A stretch of DNA of 64,000 nt. It comes from Sapria himalayana. Its lineage: Eukaryota; Streptophyta; Magnoliopsida; Malpighiales; Rafflesiaceae. The first letter of the stretch is position 1; every line of letters starts with the position of its first letter. Shown in pieces: positions 55,732-64,000 of this stretch. The stretch lies in the NCBI GenBank assembly GCA_029783825.1, contig JAREIK010010273.1, forward strand, positions 1 through 64,000, written 5' to 3'. The notes under the pieces were generated by a model. That model did not search any database. It worked only from the letters and a program-made list of their open reading frames with translations, and had not been told where the DNA came from. A program made the translations under genes and the position numbers.

Positions 55732-56275
55732 ATAGGTATACGTTCACAAAGCTATTCAACAGGCTGTTTACCGACAAGGAGATGAGGATTTTGATGCTAG
55801 GTCTGATGTTGGTGGTAAGACAACCATTCTGTATAAGTTGAAGCATCGTTAAATTGTCACCACAATTCCTACTATTGTCTTCAATGTAGAGACTGTGGGA
55901 TACAAAAACATCAATTTCACTGTGTGGGATGTTGCGAGTCAAGACAAGATTCACCCTTTCTGGAGAGATTACTTCCAAAATACCCAAAGTCTCATATTTG
56001 TAGTGGACAACAATGACAGAGATCGGGTTGTTGAAGCCAGAGATGAGTTGCATAGGATGCTAAATGAGGAAAAGCTTCGAGATGTAGTTTTGCTGGTGTT
56101 TTCCAATAAGCAAGATCTTCCCAATGCGTTGAATGCAGCTGAAATTACTAGAAAGCTAGGACTTTATTCTTTTTACCAAGGCCATTGGCACATTCAGAGC
56201 ACATGTGCTACCTCTAGTGAGGGCCTTTATGAGGCTTTTAATTGGCTTTCCAATTACATTGCCAACAAGTCATAA
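55732..56275 (+). pseudogene. ADP-ribosylation factor (ARF1-class) processed pseudogene, copy 2
   Basis: Intronless ARF copy with the same untranslated flanks as copy 1 (homology about 55628-56520). The start codon position reads ATA (55732-55734) instead of ATG. One base is missing around the P-loop (55800-55815 reads GGTGGTAAGACAACC) and the codon for Glu in KLGEIV is TAA. From 55860 on the frame is open to the normal stop at 56273-56275, with [11 protein letters not shown] (switch I; usual IGFNVETV), WDVASQDK (usual WDVGGQDK), [16 protein letters not shown] and [12 protein letters not shown]. The last 126 codons could be expressed only if joined to another start, and the changed GGQ would impair GTPase function. 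A reverse-oriented 545-bp satellite unit follows directly. Confidence 0.93.
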
Positions 56276-56529
56276 ATAATTTTAGCATGATGAGACAAGC
56301 ATTGTTGACATATTTGGATGTAAACATAATCTTTGCCTATTTTGCTTGAGTTTTGTTCTATTATGTGGATTACATCATCTATTTATAGGAGATTCAAATT
56401 GTATTTATATTTATATATTGAATGCCTAAAATACAAGATCACATTTACTTTGTTCTGATATGTTGTATGCTGAACTTGTTTGTTTTCTGTTTTGTATCTT
56501 TTTTCCATTGGATCTCATAGGTATGAGAA

Positions 56530-56960
56530 CATATAACTATAAATAATTGTCTTTGACTATATGTATAACTATAAAATATTTTTCATTATTATATTTAAAG
56601 ATATAATTAATAACATATATTTAATATACATTTTTATATATTAGTATATAAATGTGTATTTTACCATATATATACCTATAGATAACTATATGTATACATA
56701 TAAAAAATTACATAAAAAAAATATATACCTACATGTATAAATATAAGTATAACTATATGTGTAACTATATCTATAACCACATTTAACTATATTTATAATT
56801 ACATGTATAACAACATACAACATTATGTTCAATTATATGTGTTTAACTATATATAAATATTTGTAAACCCAATTAAAACTAAATATAATTATATTTTTAA
56901 CTATTTATACATATATATAAATCTATATATTTGTTTATAATTTTGTATACATTTATGTAA
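56530..56960. repeat. 545-bp satellite unit, reverse orientation
   Basis: The plus strand here matches the reverse complement of 7190-7560 almost base for base, including TACCTACATGTATAAATATA. It stands directly downstream of ARF copy 2 exactly as it does downstream of ARF copy 1, so ARF and satellite moved together. Confidence 0.85.
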
Positions 56961-56977
56961 AACTACTTATAATTACA

Positions 56978-57410
56978 TGGAGCTATGGATCAATGCAAAA
57001 TAGTATCATAAATCAGGTATGATTTGGATGATAGTTATCATGTGTTACTTTTTTTTCCTTATAAAACTAATTAATGCTGATAAAATATTCATAAAATTTA
57101 AAACTTGTAATCATATCACAATGTTCCTATAATAATGAGAATAATATAAGCTCCAATTTATTTAATAATTTACACCCTTAGTTCATTGGGTACACTCGGG
57201 GAAAGCTACATGAGTTGGTAATGAAATCATACAAATCTCATGAGTTTGCTGCTGCTTAAAATGAGGTATTGGAGCTATGGATCAATGCAAACCAGCATAA
57301 AAAATCAGGTATGATTTGGATGATAGCCATCACATACTGCCTTCTTTTTCCTTATTTAACTAATGAATGCTGAAAAAATATTCATAAAATTTGAAACTTG
57401 TTATCATATT
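56978..57410 (+). pseudogene. Exon-like fragment of unknown gene with partial tandem duplication
   Basis: At 57190-57310 the plus strand reads TRGKLHELVMKSYKSHEFAA, one stop, then NEVLELWINANQHKKS followed by a GGTATG donor-like site. The end of this exon and following intron-like sequence (GGAGCTATGGATCAATGCAA onward, about 140 bases) also occurs at 56978-57118, about 290 bases upstream. The sequence looks like a host gene exon but I cannot assign the family with confidence. Confidence 0.45.
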
Positions 57411-57594
57411 AGGTTCCCTATTATGTTTCTTTCATGGCTAAATTATGAACTTCAATAGACTATAATGCATTTCTATTTAATATTGCTTATCATCTTGTTT
57501 TTGCTTTGCTTATTCACTTGTTATCTACATGAAAATATTCATTGAATAGCCAAGTGATTTTACACGTAGAACTTGATTGAGTAAATATGTACAT

Positions 57595-57915
57595 GTACAC
57601 TATAGTGCATATGTACATATATTGTATGTACATATACATATATACTGGTATATATGTATAAGTATTTACAAGTATATATGTACATATTTGTACATATACA
57701 CTATAGTGTAAATGTATATACATTTACATATATACTATAGTGTATATATGTAGATATACACTGTAGTGTATATGTACATTTGTCGAGTAAATATGTACAT
57801 ATAAATACTTATACATATATACAAGTATATATGTACAAATACATATATACCAGTGAATACATATATACTACTATATTTGTATATGTAAATATATATCAGT
57901 ATATATGTACATATA
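57595..57915. repeat. Palindromic GTAC/TATAC minisatellite, element D block 1
   Basis: Repeats of TATATGTACATATAC and CACTATAGTG-type cores, related to the blocks in CACTA copies A to C but with ACTATAGT instead of ACTCAGT as the most common core. Confidence 0.8.
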
Positions 57916-58589
57916 TATTATAGAATTATATATATTTATGACATTAAGGTTTGCAAAATCATGAGATAAAGTTTTCAATGAAGTAGAATTTAGCATTGTT
58001 TGCATCAAATCTATCGTGCATCTGGAAATTAGAGAGATATTCCTATCTATCTGTTTGTCTATCTATATGTCATTCAAGATAGACAGATAGACATCTATAT
58101 TTTTATATCTATGTAGAATAATAGATATCTAAAATATATAGCAGAACAACTATATAAAAAAGATAGAAACAAATTCCGCACAAAAAGATAAATTATGAAG
58201 ATGTAGATATAATAATTTTCTACATTTAAGCTATCCATATTTATCTGTATACAGATAAAATGACATATGGTTGAGAAATTTGATCTAATATCTCTATAAT
58301 TAAATATAGATATGTAATTGGGTTAGATATGAGCATATATATAATAGTTATATAGACTATATTTTTGTTCATACCAAAAATATATGTTATTGATAGATAG
58401 ATATATTAATTTATATAGCCTGTCTATAAATATATAGATAGACATAAATAATAGATATCTAATAATAGTCTATACATAAACTTCAATTTGCTCATGAAAT
58501 CTTTTTTATCAATCAAGAATGACAGTCTATATCTATATATCTAATCCATTTATAGATAGATAGATAAATAGAAAAAAGATATATACTCA
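57916..58589. other. AT-rich segment with short GATA/TATC inverted patches
   Basis: At 58042-58100 a TATC patch (GTCTATCTATATGTC) faces a GATA patch (GATAGACAGATAGACA) across a few bases, giving a hairpin. Further GATA patches lie at 58394-58410, 58433-58450 and 58552-58580. No gene found. Confidence 0.65.
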
Positions 58590-58775
58590 ATATATATGTA
58601 CTTATATACTCAGCATATATGTACATATATACTTGGTATCTACATACATATATACTTAGTATATACGTACATATATACTCGGTATATATGTACGTATATA
58701 CTCATTATATATGTACTTATATACTCGGTATATACATACATATATACTCAATATATACATACATATGTACTGTAA
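58590..58775. repeat. Palindromic ACTSAGT/GTAC minisatellite, element D block 2
   Basis: TATACTCAGCATATATGTACATATATACTTGG repeats, read in short pieces, the same family as copies A to C. Confidence 0.85.
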
Positions 58776-59119
58776 TATATATATAATCAAATCATATCCC
58801 CCTTCAATTCTATCCAATCAAACACAACCTAAAGAGTAAATAGGCATGAGGAAGCATTAGAAGAGCTTATACATGCTACCATTTTTCTAATCATTCTTTT
58901 CCTATTGCGATAGATTCTATTAATTTATTAGAATGTATCTAACTTTAATGAAATAGGACTCAATGAGATTTTAATTTAGAGATTTTGGAAACTATATCTT
59001 CGTCCATCACTAGTATGTTTCATAACTATTCGTATGCTTGAAAGTGTTGCAGGTAGCAAAAATGGCTCATTTATCTGCACTCACACATTGCTTTTTTGAT
59101 TAAATACTTCCATTTTCAG

Positions 59120-59400
59120 CATTGAGAGAATTGTTTTGGGAAAAGTCAGGGAACTATCATTCTGAATTTTCATTTGGAAATATGCAAAAAAATGTCTTAT
59201 TGCCTGAAATTAAAATTAATGCTATGAAAGTTGAAGATCCTGGAAGTGGTAATGATGGTGAGGTAGAAAAATCAACTCTGGAATTCACCAAATTAGTCTC
59301 TCTTAATGATGTCTCTGATGAGTTCTTTGATGTTCCTAATGTCATTGAGTTCTTGATCTTGACCATTTGGATAATGGAAGGTCTTCTGAAGTGAACCCTG
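59120..59400 (+). pseudogene. Exon fragment, possibly EDR2-like (PH-START-DUF1336) gene
   Basis: A branch/pyrimidine tract and TTTTCAG precede 59120. The exon reads ALRELFWEKSGNYHSEFSF, a linker, then LEFTKLVSLNDVSDEFFDVP, followed by a one-base slip near 59350 after which the other frame continues LDHLDNGRSSEVNPDLHAP. The pattern of an LRE.F stretch, an acidic linker and SLND.SDEFFDVP resembles the linker between the START and DUF1336 domains of plant EDR2-like proteins from memory, but I could not check this. No adjacent exons of that gene were recognised, so it is a captured or decayed fragment. Confidence 0.4.
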
Positions 59401-61126
59401 ATCTTCATGCTCCTATACTCCTAAAATACTTTTTTTACAACTTTCAAAATGTTGTTGTTAAACACAATCTTATTTTTCAAATTATGATGTCTTCATTTGC
59501 ATAATATCAAACAATCAAATTTATCTTCCAAAACTATCGTCAGTAGCTCCATGATTTTGCTAGTTAGACCCATTTTATTAGCTATTTAATTTTTTACATG
59601 ATCTTTTATACTTATTGATATATTTATATATATTTGAGATGGGTGATTATAATGTGTTTTAACAAGTTTAGAAGTAGATGATAAATGATATATATATATA
59701 AACATAAAGAGTGTTTATAACTTTTAGGAGAATGGCTTGAAGACCAATAATTTGTTTCTATGTGCCTTGCGATATGAAGTTTGCAAATTTTGTAGCCATT
59801 TGATTTTGTTCTTTTTGGAAGGCCAAATATCTATTTTTTGAAGTTGGTTATATATTTATTGTTTAATTAATTTAATAATTAAAAATTGTAAGGTGTTTTT
59901 TTCATGTGTGCCTTGCTACACGTACATGAACTAGTTGAAAATAATTTGATAAATTAAAAAAAAATGTGAGTCTTTATGTTTTTTATATATTTATTGTTTA
60001 ATTAATGTTTTGTTAATGAAAAATTAAAAATTTTGAAAATTTAAAACTACAAAAACACTATCTAGTTGTCTAGAGCAAGACAACCCTAACTAGCGTCAAG
60101 CGCCTCCGCTTCTCTCTCCGACATGGATACATCATAACCTAATAGTCGAGTAAGAGAGATTTCCTTCAGCCATGAGATTATTATTGATTTGAAATAAGCT
60201 TTCTACCCTTACTCTTCATCATTTATCTTAATGCAAAAGTGTGTGTTTTGATTCTGGTGTTTATTTTTCCAAATTCATATTTTGCCTAGCTATTATATAT
60301 TCTCTAATAAGACTTGGCTTATTAGTTCTAGTAATAAAATTGAGTTACTGTATATTGCATTTTCTATATAAATTATATAGTAGATATTTGTGTCTATATG
60401 AAATCATGTAAAGTCAAGTTGTTACCACAATTATAAAAATGGGTGAAGATCCTACTCATGCACAAAGTATTAATATGGATGTTCGTGGTAAATCATTACA
60501 TGTACCAAAATCATGAATCACCATCGTATGCTTGGATTGATTATATGCACTGATTCGTATACATACTTCATGCATGTGTATATAATGCATTCGCATTGTG
60601 TGGATGTTGATGTTGCACACTAGGTATGCAGGCTTGATATCTATGTATTTTGCCACTCAGACAGTCTGTGGATTTGGATGTTAATCACAAAATGAGTATT
60701 GGTATTTGTGGAGAGTAGTTTGTATATTTGGATGTGCAAAATGCTTGCTAGCTATTGGCTATCGCTAAGGATTTAATTAGGAAGTGTCCTAATGCAACCT
60801 AAAACTAAGTCTAAAGCTCATGGTAAGAGACACAGATAAAATTGAACTGAAGGGCTTCTTTGTGCCAAATAAGATAACTAAGTACATGCTATATTTTGTG
60901 ATTTTTAGCTAGATGTTTTTTTACAGATAACAAATTGTTCACATTAGGTTTATTTGATTGAAGATCATGTGTGTAATAGCTAAATCTAGCTCTAAGAAAA
61001 TTATATTTTCTTTACATAAATCTTTAATGTTCCAATATTTATTATAGTTTATTTTGATATGTTTGTAACATTTTGAAATAATTTCTCGATAAGTATATGG
61101 GTTCATTTTTTTTCTAGCTTATTATT
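59401..61126. other. Intron-like or intergenic sequence of element D
   Basis: AT-rich sequence with scattered short coding-like bits, such as MGEDPTHAQSINMDVRGKS at 60440 and LLAIAKDLIRKCPNAT-like codons near 60755-60800. A hairpin GTTGTC...GACAAC lies at 60066-60085. No family recognised. Confidence 0.4.
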
Positions 61127-61584
61127 TTGTTGATTGGTTTTATCTCTTTATTTTTCATAACTATATTTCATCATCTTCTTGGTAAAAAATCTAAGCCTCT
61201 ATTTGCATTTGTAGACGAAGCATCGATAAATAACTGGAAAATGCTCGCTGATAAGTATTGTTTTGTATATGCAGCCCCTAAAATAAATGAAAAGGTATCG
61301 ATAAAATGCTTGAAATTGGGAGATAAACTTGTTGTAGATGCTTTAGCTACTGGATCTAGTCAACCAGCACATCTACAAATTAAGTAATATTTTCCTTCAT
61401 GTATGATTGGTTTTGTTTTGTGTTTAGAGTGTGCCTTTTATTAGTTAATATTATTGTATCTTTGATTTGTGATTTTAGTGTTGATGATTATGTTGTTGAG
61501 GAAATTCAGAATACTTTTATGAGTAGTACCAAATGCAATACAAAAGTAGATGCCTTATATGGAGTCACCGTAAGTGCTCTTTAA
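61127..61584 (+). CDS. Possible two-exon gene fragment, unknown function
   Basis: An open frame at 61127-61383 (KSKPLFAFVDEASINNWKML, KINEKVSIKCLKLGDKLVVD) ends at GTAATA (61384), and a TTTTAG at 61473-61478 leads into VDDYVVEEIQNTFMSS at 61479-61584. Joining these sites keeps the frame and gives a product of about 121 residues. An alternative start of the exon is after TTTGTAG at 61213. The first 20 residues are hydrophobic and may be untranslated or intronic. I do not recognise the family. It may be a captured gene piece or an accessory ORF of the CACTA element. Confidence 0.35.
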
Positions 61585-61879
61585 AAGATTGATAGCATAG
61601 AGTTCCAACAGAGTTTCCAAGGAGGAGAGGCTAGCACAAATGCATCAGCTAATGATGAGAGTGATGATTTAGTTTTAAATGAATATATACCTATGTAATG
61701 TTTTAGTTTTAACTATGTAACTATTGTATTAGAAAATTTTATTAACTAATACTTTTTGTAAATTATAAATAATGATTTATAGTAAATGTTTTTATTCAAT
61801 TTAATATAAAAATTTAAAAATATGTAATCAAATTTTTTGTAAAAAAATAAAATTGTGGAAATAGCATTGGAATAAAAAT

Positions 61880-62179
61880 AGCTAGAAATTTTCTCCTTGC
61901 TAATTTAACTAGGGAATTTTTTGTACATATTCAGTCAAAAATTATTAATTACTATTCTTAATTATGATTAAAATTAAAGAGAGAACAAAATATAATTAGC
62001 TAGGGAATTTCCAAGTTAAAAAATTTGCTAGAAAAATTTTGTTCTCGTTAATATTTTGTAACGAACACTTAAGCTAGGAAATATTTCTGTCATTAATCCA
62101 TCATTATTCTATTTTAAAGACACAATAAGCCCAAATAGCTAGGAAAATTTCTTTGGCTATTTGGGCTTTTCTTGTATTG
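61880..62179. mobile_element. CACTA right terminus with subterminal hairpin, element D
   Basis: TAGCTAGGGAATTTCC modules are followed by a perfect 13-bp inverted repeat, AAGCCCAAATAGC (62127-62139) and GCTATTTGGGCTT (62156-62168), with a 16-base loop, then CTTGTATTG (62171-62179), a degenerate CTTGTAGTG end. GATA array follows immediately. Confidence 0.82.
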
Positions 62180-63112
62180 TAGATAGATAGATAAATAAAT
62201 AGAATGATAGGCAGATAGCCAAATAGACAAATAAACAGATAGTCAGATAGAGAGATAAACAGATAGATAGATAAAGAGATAAAGAGATAGATAGATAGAT
62301 AAACATATAGATAGATAGATAGACATATAGACATATAAACAAATAAAAAGATAGATAGATAGATAGACAGATTGATAGATAGATAGATAGATAGATAAAT
62401 AGATAGGTAGATAGATAGATAGGCAAATAGACATATAGACAGACAGATATATAGACAGACATGTAGATAGGTCGGCAAGTAGACACATAAATAGATAGAT
62501 TCATAAATAGACAGATAAAGGTTTAGAAAGATAGATAGACAGATAGACATATATATAGATAGATAGATTGATAGTCATATATATAGATAGATATACAGAT
62601 AGACAGATAGATAAATAGTTTGATAGACAAATAGATAGATAAAAAATTAGATAGATAGATATAAAGACAAATAGATATATTGACATATTGATAGATAGAT
62701 AGATTGACAGATAGCCAAATAGCCAGATAGATAGATAGTCAGATAGATAGATAGACATATAGATAGATATATAGATAAAAAGATTTCCAGATAGACTGAT
62801 AGATAAATAGACACATAGGCATATAGACATATAGATAGATATATATATATATATATATAGACAAATAAATATATAGAAGAATAAAAAGATAGATAGAAAG
62901 ACTATTACATAGATAGGCAGATATACAAATAGACAGATAGATAGATAGATAGATAGTCAGATAGATAGATATATAGACAAATAGATAGACAGATAGATAG
63001 ATAGATAGAAAGACAAATAGATAGAAATATAGATAGATAGATAGACAAAAAGTCAGATAGACAAATTGATAGATAGGCAGATAGACAGATAGATAAATAA
63101 ATAGATAAAGAG
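62180..63112. repeat. Degenerate (GATA)n array, block 7
   Basis: GATA on + with GACA and AATA variants, between the right terminus of element D and unrelated sequence. It contains a TA run near 62841-62860. Minus-strand frames over it are Tyr-Leu-Ser-Ile artefacts. Confidence 0.96.
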
Positions 63113-63380
63113 GCAATCCTGCCCCGCCACTCCCTATAGCACCTTGCTCCCGCTTGGCTTTCCTAGAACATTTCTTCTCCTCTCCATGTGCTTGGACCAA
63201 ATATTATGATCTCTTAGATTCATTGTGTTAGTCCATCAACCCTATAGTTTATGCTACCATATGGTTCTTCTCTTGGTTCGAAGCTAGCACCATCACTTCA
63301 TTGTATGTGACAACCAAACTGCAAAATAGTTCATTGAATACACATCCATGGCTATAAATAATTTAATATAGACTTCATAA
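63113..63380. other. Unassigned segment between GATA array and CACTA copy E
   Basis: Less AT-rich sequence (GCAATCCTGCCCCGCCACTC at its left edge) with no match elsewhere in the window and no domain recognised. A minus-strand frame reads [20 protein letters not shown] before running into the repeat; start and length are not convincing. Confidence 0.5.
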
Positions 63381-64000
63381 AAACAATATTCACTCCATTA
63401 AAACAATACACATTCACAAATATATAAAAATAGTAATTATAGACATGAACAAACACAAATTTGAGTTGATAGTCATACAACTCCAAAAATATCTAAAAGA
63501 TGGCCAAGAATGATGTTTAGATAGAGAGAGAGAGTAAAAAAATAAAATATTTCATAAATAATGAAGTTAATAATAGTTTAGCCTCCTTTTTATATTGCAT
63601 AGAATGGTAAAGATTGAACCCATCAATAGGAAGAACCATGACAGAGTCTTAAGGCATTAAATCAGAATTTATTCGTGTGTCTCACATCATATGTCCTACA
63701 AAGATTCATAGTTAGATTAATCAAAAAAACATAAAACAAAACTAGTATAAATAAAAATGATACCACTAAAAAAGTCACATCCTGTTTAGCTACACATTGA
63801 AAAAAATCAAAAATCATTCAGAAATAATTATGATACAAATTCATCCTCATTATTAGTTGGTGCATTTTTGCTAGCCTCTCCTATGTGGTTTTGCAGCTGG
63901 TTCTCAGAATGCTATCTGTCGCGTCAAGGCAGCTTACTGTGACTCCATATAGGTGATCTGCTGTTGCATTACATTTTTAACTTTCTTTCATCTCATCATT
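63380..64000 (-). mobile_element. CACTA copy E, start of Ptta/En-Spm side, cut by window end
   Basis: Collinear with 2385-2960 in copy A: TATTATAGACATGAACAAAC-like block near 63435, the AAAGATG..CA block at 63495, CATCCTCATTATTAGT near 63845 and, at the window end, the C-terminal coil of the Ptta/En-Spm ORF on the minus strand (about 63870-64000). The left terminal region and palindrome block are absent, as in copy A. Confidence 0.75.

Larger units (their letters stand above)
53397..62179 (+). mobile_element. CACTA-like element D (about 8.8 kb) carrying gene fragments
   Basis: Left terminus CACGCAAAGAAAAGC (53397) and right terminus GCTTTTCTTGTATTG (ending 62179) are degenerate inverted copies of a CACTACAAGAAAAGC end, and the right end closely matches 21700-21809. 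Subterminal TAGC modules occur at 53410-53600 and 61880-62100. TATC array touches the left end and GATA array the right end. No TNP2 or Ptta/En-Spm sequence is recognised inside. Instead there are an ARF retrocopy, an EDR2-like exon and other exon-like pieces, so it looks like a non-autonomous element with captured host sequence. The left end assignment is the weaker one. Confidence 0.68.

Overview
The window looks like intergenic nuclear DNA of a flowering plant. It is very AT-rich and contains no complete, undamaged gene. What can be recognised are plant transposon families (CACTA/En-Spm with TNP2 and Ptta/En-Spm type ORFs, hAT with BED finger and hATC domain, Ty1/copia gag, Ty3/gypsy pol), pseudogenes of a plant-type ADP-ribosylation factor, and about 13.8 kb (roughly a fifth of the window) of degenerate GATA/TATC tetranucleotide array. 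The species cannot be told from this.

Layout: 1-1757 TATC array; 1785-5150 truncated CACTA copy A (Ptta/En-Spm ORF on -); 5156-5600 GA-rich repeat; 5890-9010 array of a 545-bp AT-rich satellite interrupted by an ARF retrocopy (-); 8680-16587 and 16600-21809 two directly repeated units, each with a Ty3/gypsy pol scrap on its left and CACTA right-end subterminal repeats on its right, the first also containing a copia remnant; 21810-30991 one GATA array (about 5.0 kb) split by hAT element hAT-2 (22765-26932); 30992-36845 CACTA copy B with TNP2 and Ptta/En-Spm remnants; 36846-38346 TATC array; 38347-45276 CACTA copy C with a three-fold 1.2-kb internal tandem repeat holding GC-rich trinucleotide minisatellites; 45280-53396 one TATC array (about 4.6 kb) split by hAT-1 (45612-49163), the best preserved element; 53397-62179 CACTA-like element D, lacking recognisable transposase but carrying an ARF retrocopy and exon-like pieces of other genes; 62180-63112 GATA array; 63380-64000 start of a further CACTA copy E.

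The main structural theme is the association of transposon ends with GATA/TATC arrays. Five CACTA termini and all four hAT termini directly touch an array, and copies A, B and C are also truncated at array edges. Array orientation (GATA or TATC on +) is preserved across the hAT insertions but flips across CACTA copy B and element D. Long open frames inside the arrays arise because a TATC repeat has no stop codon in any frame of that strand (Tyr-Leu-Ser-Ile repeat); they are not genes. No CRISPR array, rRNA or convincing tRNA was seen.
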